64,000 bases of DNA from Streptomyces sp. BK340 (GTDB lineage: Bacteria; Actinomycetota; Actinomycetes; Streptomycetales; Streptomycetaceae): the NCBI RefSeq assembly GCF_007827595.1, contig NZ_VISR01000035.1, positions 36,450-100,449 on the forward strand. Reading direction: 5' to 3'. The notes beneath the pieces are model-generated. The model was not told the DNA's origin. It made no database searches and was given only the letters and a program-made list of their open reading frames with translations. Positions 59,040 to 64,000 of this stretch are shown in pieces. Position numbers and translations under genes: made by a program. The first letter of the stretch is position 1; each line of letters opens with the position of its first letter.

Positions 59040-59767
59040 GCCTCGGGTCCGCCTTCCGTGGGGAGGTCCGTGCGCCCGGGGCGCACGATGTCGGTGAGGG
59101 TCGTCTCGACGCGGTCGAGGTGATGGCTCATGGCCTCGACGGCGTCGTGCTCGGAACCGTCGATCAGCGCCTCGACGATCGCCCGGTGCTCGCGGTTGGA
59201 CTGCTCGCGGCGCCCGCCCAGCTCGTTGAGGAAGGCCGACTGACGCGCCAGTGCGTCACGGATCTCCTCGATGACCCGGCGGAAGACCGGGTTCTGGGCG
59301 GCCTCGGCCACGGCGAGGTGGAAGAGGCTGTCCATCGCGACCCACGCGGTGGTGTCCGTCTCCCGCTCCATGCGGTCGAGGAGGTGGGCCATGTGGTCCA
59401 GGTTCTCCGGGGTGCGGCGCAGCGCCGCGTACCCGGCGACCGGGATCTCGATGTGGCGGCGCACCTCGAGCAGGTCGCTGGCCGCGTAGTCGCCGAAGGT
59501 GGGGTCCTCGACGGCGTTCGCGACGACGAAGGTGCCCTTGCCCGTCCGGGAGACCGTCAGGCCCATCGTCTGCAGGGCGCGCAGCGCCTCGCGGAGCACG
59601 GGCCGGGACACCTCGAGGGTGCGGCACAGCTCGGCCTCGGAGGGGAGCTTGTCGCCGATGCCGTACTCGCCGCGCTCGATGGCACCGCGGAGGTGGCCGA
59701 GGACGGCTTCCATGGCGCTCACGCGCCGGGGGGCCGGGCCACCTGTCTGGCTGTCTGACAGGTTCAC
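59036..59767 (-). CDS. FadR-subfamily GntR regulator of the asparagine operon
   Basis: A 243-residue regulator. The winged helix (about 15-85) includes GEYGIGDKLPSEAELCRTLE and SRPVLREALRALQTMGLTVS; the FCD effector domain follows (LLEVRRHIEIPVAGYAALRR; AMDSLFHLAVAEAAQNPVFR; HRAIVEALIDGSEHDAVEAM) with the histidines that bind a metal and a small acid. GTG 59767 follows an AGGA about ten bases upstream; ATG 59713 is a second option. An inverted repeat overlaps its first codons. As first gene of the operon with the permease and asparaginase it probably senses an amino acid or a C4-dicarboxylate. Confidence 0.92.
   Translation of the reverse strand: MNLSDSQTGGPAPRRVSAMEAVLGHLRGAIERGEYGIGDKLPSEAELCRTLEVSRPVLREALRALQTMGLTVSRTGKGTFVVANAVEDPTFGDYAASDLLEVRRHIEIPVAGYAALRRTPENLDHMAHLLDRMERETDTTAWVAMDSLFHLAVAEAAQNPVFRRVIEEIRDALARQSAFLNELGGRREQSNREHRAIVEALIDGSEHDAVEAMSHHLDRVETTLTDIVRPGRTDLPTEGGPEA
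59741..59763. promoter_or_regulatory. Inverted repeat at the start of the FadR-type gene
   Basis: ACCTGTC (59741-59747) faces GACAGGT (59757-59763), and within it CTGTC-T-GACAG (59751-59761) forms a tighter palindrome. The box covers the first codons after GTG 59767, or the 5' leader if ATG 59713 is the start. It suits autoregulation by the FadR-type protein. Confidence 0.5.
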
Positions 59768-59828
59768 GGGAGCGATCCTGCGGGTTGCCGGCGGGAACTG
59801 TCAAGGCGTCGCGTAAGAAAACATTCAC

Positions 59829-59863
59829 GGGGCGCGGCGCCTGAATGCAGGCATCCGCGCCCC
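59829..59863 (-). terminator. Strong hairpin downstream of uppP
   Basis: GGGGCGCGG (59829-59837) pairs exactly with CCGCGCCCC (59855-59863), and GCCTG with CAGGC extends the stem inward. It begins about 20 bp after the uppP stop and lies upstream of the FadR-type gene. Confidence 0.85.
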
Positions 59864-59883
59864 GTGGGCGGTTCGAGGGTCGC

Positions 59884-60720
59884 TCAGCTGCTGAGCGTGC
59901 CGTTGGCGAGCAGGCCGAGGAGGGCGGCGCCGATCACGAGCCGGTAGATCACGAAGGCGTTGAAGGAGTGCTTGGCGACGAACTTCAGCAGCCAGGCGAT
60001 GGAGGCGTAGGCGACCACGAAAGACACGATCGTGCCGACGGCCAGCGGGGCGGCGCCGACGCCCGCACCGAGGGCGTCCTTCAGCTCGTAGATGCCGGCG
60101 CCGGTCAGGGCCGGGATGCCGAGGAAGAAGGAGAGGCGGGTGGCGGCGACGCGGTCCAGGTCGAGGATGAGCGCGGTGGACATGGTGGCGCCGGAGCGGG
60201 AGAACCCGGGGAAGAGCAGGGCGAGGATCTGGGAGCAGCCGACCAGCATCGCGTCCTTGAAGGAGGTGTCGTCCTCACCGCGCTTGTGGCGGCCCATCTG
60301 GTCCGCCGCCCACATCACGGCGGAGCCGACGATCAGGGAACCGGCGACCACCCAGAGCGAGGCGAGCGGGCCGTCGATCAGCGGCTTGGCAGCGAGGCCC
60401 ACCACGACGATCGGGACGGTCGCGGCGATCACCCACCAGGCGAACTTGTAGTCGTGGTGGTAACGCTCCTCGGGCTTGGTCAGACCGCGGAACCAGGCGG
60501 AGACGATTCGCTTGATGTCCTTGAAGAAGTACACGAGCACGGCGGCGATGGCGCCGACCTGGATGACGGCGGAGAACCCGACGACGGACTTGTCGTCGAC
60601 CGGGATGTTCATGAGCCCCTCGGCGATCTTGAGGTGGCCGGTGGAGGACACGGGGAGGAACTCGGTCACCCCCTCGACGACTCCGAGGACGACGGCCTGA
60701 CCGACGGAGATGGCGCTCAT
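59884..60720 (-). CDS. uppP: Undecaprenyl-diphosphatase
   Basis: A 278-residue integral membrane phosphatase (BacA/UppP). Both catalytic segments are intact: VEGVTEFLPVSSTGHLKIAE near the N-terminus and LLFPGFSRSGATMSTALIL near residue 165. About eight helices are visible, and the C-terminus ends in a hydrophobic helix and NGTLSS. It recycles undecaprenyl diphosphate to the monophosphate carrier for cell-wall synthesis and confers bacitracin tolerance. It is a single-gene unit with its own terminator. A direct repeat lies just upstream of its start. Confidence 0.97.
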   Translation of the reverse strand: MSAISVGQAVVLGVVEGVTEFLPVSSTGHLKIAEGLMNIPVDDKSVVGFSAVIQVGAIAAVLVYFFKDIKRIVSAWFRGLTKPEERYHHDYKFAWWVIAATVPIVVVGLAAKPLIDGPLASLWVVAGSLIVGSAVMWAADQMGRHKRGEDDTSFKDAMLVGCSQILALLFPGFSRSGATMSTALILDLDRVAATRLSFFLGIPALTGAGIYELKDALGAGVGAAPLAVGTIVSFVVAYASIAWLLKFVAKHSFNAFVIYRLVIGAALLGLLANGTLSS

Positions 60721-60748
60721 GCGGATCCAGTTCTGAGGAAGATTGGTC

Positions 60749-60769
60749 GACAGTGCTGTAGACAGTACT
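60749..60769. promoter_or_regulatory. 12-bp spaced direct repeat upstream of uppP
   Basis: GACAGTGCT (60749-60757) recurs as GACAGTACT (60761-60769), eight of nine bases alike, about 30-50 bp before the uppP start. It falls where a promoter or activator site would lie. It could be bound by a cell-envelope stress factor, but no ECF-type GGAAC box is evident. Confidence 0.4.
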
Positions 60770-60796
60770 AACTATGCCCGGCAGTAGGCCGAGCGC

Positions 60797-61171
60797 CTAG
60801 CCCCACAGGGCCCCGGCAAGGGACACACCCGCGAAGGCCGCCGCGAGCCCCGCCACCACACTGGCGACGGCGTTGGCGGCAGCGTAGAGCCCCGCACCCG
60901 CCTCGGTCAGCCGCAGGGTCTCGTAGGAGAAGGTCGAGTACGTCGTCAGCGCCCCGCACAGCCCGGTGCCGATCAGCAGCTGCAGGTCCGGACCTGCGGC
61001 TCCGGCGGACACGGCGCCGGTGAGCAGCCCCAGGATCAGGCATCCGGTGACATTCACCACGAAGGTGCCCCAGGGGAAGAGCGAGTCGTGCCTGGCCTGG
61101 ACGGCCCGGTCGGTGAGATAGCGCAGGGGTGCGCCGACCACGGCCCCCAGGACGACCAGCAGCCAGTTCAC
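60797..61171 (-). CDS. crcB: Fluoride channel CrcB/Fluc, second subunit
   Basis: A 124-residue four-helix Fluc protein. FPWGTFVVNVTGCLILGLLT has the conserved Asn of the pore, and LCGALTTYSTFSYETLRLTE the TxxSTF phenylalanine-box helix. Two such subunits assemble in antiparallel dimers to let fluoride out of the cell. The start overlaps the DUF190 gene's stop by 4 bp. The other crcB copy is two genes upstream, so this locus likely encodes a heterodimer. Confidence 0.95.
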   Translation of the reverse strand: MNWLLVVLGAVVGAPLRYLTDRAVQARHDSLFPWGTFVVNVTGCLILGLLTGAVSAGAAGPDLQLLIGTGLCGALTTYSTFSYETLRLTEAGAGLYAAANAVASVVAGLAAAFAGVSLAGALWG

Positions 61172-61548
61172 AACGACTTCTTACCCTTCGGTTCCGTCCC
61201 GTCCGGGCCCGGCGTACGCCCCACGTACCGGATGACCTCGCACTCCTCCACCGTCACGAGGCCTTCGCCGACCAGCTCGTCCAGCTGCGGCAGGAAGGCC
61301 CGGACCCGCTCCTCCGTGTCCACCACGACGATCGCCACGGGCAGGTCCTCGCTCAGCGACAGCAGCCGGGTGGTGTGGATGCGGGAGGAGGCGCCGAATC
61401 CCTCGATCCCGCGGAAGACGCTGGCCCCGGCCAGCCCGGCGGCGTGGGCACGGTGCACGATCTCGGAGTAGAGGGGCTTGTGGTGCCAGGTGTCGTCCTC
61501 GCCGATGTAGACGGTCAGCCGCACGGCCCGGCCGGTGAGTGAGGTCAT
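61168..61548 (-). CDS. DUF190 (PII-like) protein between two crcB genes
   Basis: A 126-residue protein of the DUF190 family, whose fold resembles PII signalling proteins. AVRLTVYIGEDDTWHHKPLY, GLAGASVFRGIEGFGASSRI, LPVAIVVVDTEERVRAFLPQ and a final CEVIRYVGRTP match. DUF190 genes are often linked to crcB in actinobacteria, but what they sense is unknown. ATG 61548 overlaps the end of the first crcB copy and its stop overlaps the start of the second, both by 4 bp, so the three proteins are made in a coupled manner. A regulatory role on the channel is inferred. Confidence 0.93.
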   Translation of the reverse strand: MTSLTGRAVRLTVYIGEDDTWHHKPLYSEIVHRAHAAGLAGASVFRGIEGFGASSRIHTTRLLSLSEDLPVAIVVVDTEERVRAFLPQLDELVGEGLVTVEECEVIRYVGRTPGPDGTEPKGKKSL

Positions 61549-62006
61549 CGCTGCCTCCGGGTGAGCACCAGGCGGGCGGCGACCGAGGCCAGCCACACCG
61601 CCGCGAGGGCCGCGAACAGGGTCGCGGCGAGGTAGGCCAGCCCCGTGCGGGGGTGGCCGGAGTCGGCCAGCCTGCGGATGTCGACGGCGTAGGTGGAGAA
61701 GGTGGTGAAGCCGCCGAGCACGCCGGTGCCGAAGAAGGGGCGTACGAGCCGGTGGGCGGCCCACACGTCGGTGATCAGCACCATGAACACGCCGATCACT
61801 GCACAGCCGACGACGTTGGTCCAGAACGTCGCCCAGGGGAATGCGCCCACGGGCGTGGGCCAGGCCAGGGTCAGCCCATAGCGGGCCGTCGCACCGAGGG
61901 CACCGCCCACGGCGACCACGGCGACGACGGGGGCCTGGGTACGCCACTGCGGCCGCCGTGCGGGTGCGGGGCGGGCTTGGAGACTCTCGGCCTTCGGGGC
62001 TGTCAT
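61545..62006 (-). CDS. crcB: Fluoride channel CrcB/Fluc, first subunit
   Basis: A 153-residue Fluc protein with a polar N-terminal tail of about 30 residues, then four helices. FPWATFWTNVVGCAVIGVFM contains the pore Asn, and GVLGGFTTFSTYAVDIRRLA the phenylalanine box. It is the first gene of a crcB-DUF190-crcB operon and should pair with the second copy in opposite topology to export fluoride. ATG 62006 follows AGGAGAAGTACGAGC. I could not identify a fluoride riboswitch in the 217 bp upstream. Confidence 0.94.
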   Translation of the reverse strand: MTAPKAESLQARPAPARRPQWRTQAPVVAVVAVGGALGATARYGLTLAWPTPVGAFPWATFWTNVVGCAVIGVFMVLITDVWAAHRLVRPFFGTGVLGGFTTFSTYAVDIRRLADSGHPRTGLAYLAATLFAALAAVWLASVAARLVLTRRQR

Positions 62007-62223
62007 GCTCGTACTTCTCCTGCTCGCCGGGGCCCGGGGCGCACGGGCGCCGTGCCGTCGCAAGTAGGGAGACCGTTGGCGGCGCCTTCACCGCGGTTCG
62101 GATACGGCGGGCCCCACCGCCGCGCCGCGCAGGATGATCGCGGCCGCGGACCAGGGTAACGCCAGAGGTGCCCCGGCCGCACACGCGGCCACGGCGGGCG
62201 ACCCCCGAGTGTCTGGAGGTGGC

Positions 62224-63189
62224 TCAGCGTGCGGGCTCGGGCAGGGCGCACACCGCGATGCCCCGCTCCCACACGCTGCCCAGCACCAGGTGACCGGAGG
62301 CCTCGCAGACGCTGGTGGCCATGCGGTAGCCGGAACGTCGACGGAGGAGGTGCTGCAGGACCCGGCCGTCGTCGTCGACGGCGAGGACGCCGAGGGTTCC
62401 GGCGGGCCGGTAGGGCGCGCGGACGGCGACGCGGGCGGCGGCGCGGCGCAGGGCCGCGGGACCGCGGTGGAGCAGGTCGAGCGGGGGTACGCGCGGGCCG
62501 GCGAGGGCCACCCGGATCGGGCTGTCCTTGCCCGCGCGCCAGAGGTTGTCGGGCATGCCGGGCAGGTCGTCGGCGAACGGTTCGCGCCGCCCGGCCCTGG
62601 GGCCGGTCAGCCAGTAGCGGGTCAGCCGGTACGCGCTGGTCTCGGCGACGACCAGGAAGGACTCGTCGGCGGCGGATACGAGGCCGTTGGCGAACTGGAG
62701 CCCGTCCAGCAGCACTTCGGGCCGGTGGCTGCCCGGTGCGAGGCGCAACAGGCGTCCGGTGCCGGTGTGTTCGACCACGTCCCCGATCCACTGTTCCAGC
62801 GGATAGCGGCGGCTGGAGACGGTGAAGTACACACTGCCGTCGGACAGGGCGACGGCGTTGCTGCAGAACCGCAGCCGCTCCCCCGCGACCGCCTCGGCGA
62901 GCACCTGGACGCCGCCGTCGTCCGGACCCACGCGCAGCAGTCCGCGGTCGGCGTCGCACACCAGAAGGGCGCCGTCCGGCAGGAGTTCGAGGCCCAGCGG
63001 CCGCCCGCCGGTGTCGGCGAGCACCTCGACGCGGGTGGCCGAGGGGTCCGCGATGCCGTCGATCCGCAGGATCCGGCCGTCCGCCACGCCGGTGAGCACC
63101 CGGCCGCGGGAGTCGGCGACGACGTCCTCGGGGCCCTCGCCGCCGACGGCGACGTACCGGTGGACGACCAGAGGAGTGGGAGGGGTCAT
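62224..63189 (-). CDS. SMP-30/strictosidine-synthase-like beta-propeller protein
   Basis: A 321-residue six-bladed propeller protein. GGEGPEDVVADSRGRVLTGV is the first metal-binding blade with the conserved glutamate, SNAVALSDGSVYFTVSSRRY and LQFANGLVSAADESFLVVAE the central blades (the NGL asparagine contacts calcium in relatives), and GTLGVLAVDDDGRVLQHLL the last. Relatives hydrolyse lactones or phosphotriesters or act in alkaloid synthesis; here the YPLEQWIGDVVEHTGTGRLL segment is of the strictosidine-synthase type. No signal peptide is seen. ATG 63189 follows GAAGGACAGGCGCAC. The function in bacteria is unknown. Confidence 0.85.
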   Translation of the reverse strand: MTPPTPLVVHRYVAVGGEGPEDVVADSRGRVLTGVADGRILRIDGIADPSATRVEVLADTGGRPLGLELLPDGALLVCDADRGLLRVGPDDGGVQVLAEAVAGERLRFCSNAVALSDGSVYFTVSSRRYPLEQWIGDVVEHTGTGRLLRLAPGSHRPEVLLDGLQFANGLVSAADESFLVVAETSAYRLTRYWLTGPRAGRREPFADDLPGMPDNLWRAGKDSPIRVALAGPRVPPLDLLHRGPAALRRAAARVAVRAPYRPAGTLGVLAVDDDGRVLQHLLRRRSGYRMATSVCEASGHLVLGSVWERGIAVCALPEPAR

Positions 63190-63288
63190 GTGCGCCTGTC
63201 CTTCGAGGTCGACGGTGTTCCATCGTCCCAGCGTCTGACGTGTCCCGGGCGATGTCGGTGAAATCGCCGGCCGACGTCCTCTCCCGGT

Positions 63289-63579
63289 TCACCAGCCCTT
63301 CTCGAACAACCTGGCCACCTCGGCGATGCGGATCTCGTCGCGTCGGTAGTGGGTGCGGCAGCGGATCCGGCGGGTGCGGAGCAGGCCGATGCGGCTGAGG
63401 AGGTCGAGGTGGGCGGCCGCTGTCCGGCGGGAGACGCCCAGTTTGGCGGCCACCGCCCGCGCGGTGACTCCGGTCTCGGCGAGGTCGCCGTGGTGGCGTC
63501 CCGACGGGAAGTGGGCGGCCGGGTCCTTGAGCCAGTCCAGGATGTCCTGCCGTATGCCGCCCGTGGGGTTCCTCAACAT
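63289..63579 (-). CDS. ArsR-like helix-turn-helix regulator
   Basis: A 96-residue single-domain winged helix protein. RQDILDWLKDPAAHFPSGRH opens it, TARAVAAKLGVSRRTAAAHL is the recognition HTH, and LSRIGLLRTRRIRCRTHYRR the wing; RIAEVARLFEKGW closes the fold. No metal-binding CxC is present, so a metal is not the likely signal. ATG 63579 follows GGAGGCGCGAGG; a longer frame upstream has no support. It lies about 100 bp upstream of the SMP-30-like gene on the same strand and may control it. Confidence 0.88.
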   Translation of the reverse strand: MLRNPTGGIRQDILDWLKDPAAHFPSGRHHGDLAETGVTARAVAAKLGVSRRTAAAHLDLLSRIGLLRTRRIRCRTHYRRDEIRIAEVARLFEKGW

Positions 63580-63720
63580 CCCTCGCGCCTCCGTTCCCGG
63601 CCTCCTCGTGCGCCGTGTTCCCACTGTCGCGCAGCCGGAGCCGTCCCGTACGGGACTCCGGAGCCCTTGTCCGGTATCGAACGGCCGTTCCCGCCGGTCC
63701 CGTTCACGGAAACGGGGAGG

Positions 63721-63748
63721 GGCCCGGCCGTCCCCTTAAGACCGGGCC
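63721..63748 (-). terminator. Hairpin downstream of the galactanase remnant
   Basis: GGCCCGG (63721-63727) pairs with CCGGGCC (63742-63748) around a 14-base loop. It lies about 15 bp past the stop of the minus-strand GH53 fragment and was probably that gene's terminator. Confidence 0.6.
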
Positions 63749-63757
63749 TCCGTCAGG

Positions 63758-63781
63758 GTGGTTCAGCGGTGGCTGAACCAC
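63758..63781. repeat. Perfect 10-bp inverted repeat over the GH53 stop codon
   Basis: GTGGTTCAGC (63758-63767) and GCTGAACCAC (63772-63781) are exact reverse complements with a 4-base loop. The minus-strand stop codon of the galactanase fragment lies inside the left arm. Confidence 0.6.
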
Positions 63782-63905
63782 GACATGGAGGACAGCGCCT
63801 TGTCGTCGTAGCCGAACAGGGCCTGGTTCTCCCAGCCGTTGCCGGAGCCGGCGTCCGTCGGGTCCCAGCCGTTGGTGGTCACCGGCCCGCTGGACACTCC
63901 GGGCG
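63763..63905 (-). pseudogene. 3' end of a GH53 endo-beta-1,4-galactanase gene, truncated
   Basis: About 45 codons remain: SSGPVTTNGWDPTDAGSGNG, then WENQALFGYDDKALSSMSWF and a stop at 63763-63765. These are the characteristic C-terminal residues of secreted family 53 arabinogalactan galactanases, where the NGWD and WENQALFD segments close the barrel. Upstream of about 63905 the similarity ends in a G/C-homopolymer-rich junction, and 25 bp further the end of an IS110-type transposase begins. The gene has therefore lost its body to insertion or recombination. The rest, if any, lies outside the window. Confidence 0.7.
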
Positions 63906-63929
63906 GGGGGGGTGCCTCTATGTCTTTCG

Positions 63930-64000
63930 TCAAGCGAGGCGTGGGGTTCTGGGTTCGTAGAAGGTGCCGTCGCGGAGCATCGCGAACAGCACGTTGATCC
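63930..64000 (-). mobile_element. IS110-family transposase, 3' end at window edge
   Basis: The minus strand entering at 64000 reads INVLFAMLRDGTFYEPRTPR then LA and a stop at 63930-63932. This is the usual C-terminus of IS110-group DEDD transposases in Streptomyces. IS110 elements lack long terminal inverted repeats and insert by a site-specific, RNA-guided mechanism; the non-coding RNA normally lies at one end of the element. Here the element end should fall between about 63905 and 63930, next to the truncated galactanase gene. The rest lies beyond the window. Confidence 0.75.

Noticed and set aside
62007..62223. Fluoride riboswitch upstream of crcB
   Set aside because: The function would fit, but I could not find the conserved pseudoknot pattern in the 217 bp before the first crcB gene.

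Overview
The window reads as chromosomal DNA of a Streptomyces or a close relative. Base composition is very GC-rich, coding frames have strongly GC-biased third positions, and GTG or TTG starts behind GGAGG-type ribosome sites are common. Families typical of the genus are present: an SsgA-like sporulation regulator, a GH75 chitosanase, a snapalysin, a DUF6479 protein, an Rv1733c-type membrane protein and a stand-alone SpoIIE-type phosphatase. No rRNA, tRNA, CRISPR array or prophage was recognised. The two ends and a few inner stretches hold gene wreckage, which suggests accessory or sub-terminal chromosome.

Region by region. 1-3.4 kb: a frameshifted pobA remnant, a GlxA-type regulator divergent from a quinone-oxidoreductase-like enzyme, and a decayed ankyrin/ThiF segment. 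3.4-8.1 kb: DUF1330 divergent from a LysR regulator, an acyl-CoA dehydrogenase, a 13-cysteine four-helix protein, DUF6479, an RpiB-like isomerase and a small gene with an apparent frameshift. 8.8-11.4 kb: a flavohemoprotein directly followed by a bacterial nitric oxide synthase, a compact NO-making and NO-consuming pair. 11.5-18.5 kb: a light-response type locus with an ECF sigma factor divergent from a LitR/CarH-type MerR-B12 regulator, then an FAD oxidoreductase, a photolyase and an SDR-DUF2867 protein. An 11-bp tandem repeat, the spacing used by CarH operators, lies between sigma and regulator. 18.8-24.8 kb: an SsgA-like protein, the PTS-type dhaKLM operon with a strong terminator, a chitosanase and two exported proteins.

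24.8-32.6 kb: a PadR regulator, a 2,4-dienoyl-CoA-reductase-type flavoenzyme and a tautomerase around a palindromic control region, a secreted protein, a PAS-PAS-GAF-PP2C phosphatase and a HemK-like methyltransferase. 32.9-36.8 kb: a tightly packed hypothetical - MoxR ATPase - metallopeptidase/VWA cassette, probably started by a short leaderless ORF. 36.9-48.5 kb: a MarR/membrane-protein pair with a clear operator, an oxidoreductase-GNAT operon, a molybdenum oxidoreductase with its flavin reductase, an esterase, a snapalysin, a GntR regulator behind a dre-like box, and small enzymes. 49-54 kb: a short second Rho factor, a D,D-carboxypeptidase and two polyprenol-type mannosyltransferases, one of which overlaps the carboxypeptidase gene tail to tail by about 200 bp.

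54-59.8 kb: an amide nitrogen catabolic cluster (FadR-type regulator, permease, asparaginase, aspartase, glutaminase) able to take asparagine to fumarate and ammonia. 59.9-63.6 kb: undecaprenyl-diphosphatase, a crcB-DUF190-crcB operon with 4-nt overlaps, an SMP-30-like protein and an ArsR-like regulator. The window ends in the 3' tail of a GH53 galactanase gene cut by an IS110-type element whose transposase runs off the edge.

The most interesting items are the flavohemoprotein-NOS pair, the LitR/sigma/photolyase locus with its tandem operator-like repeat, the AAA/VWA cassette with its coupled leader ORF, and the compact second Rho. Assignments rest on reading motifs in the translated sequence; no database search was possible.
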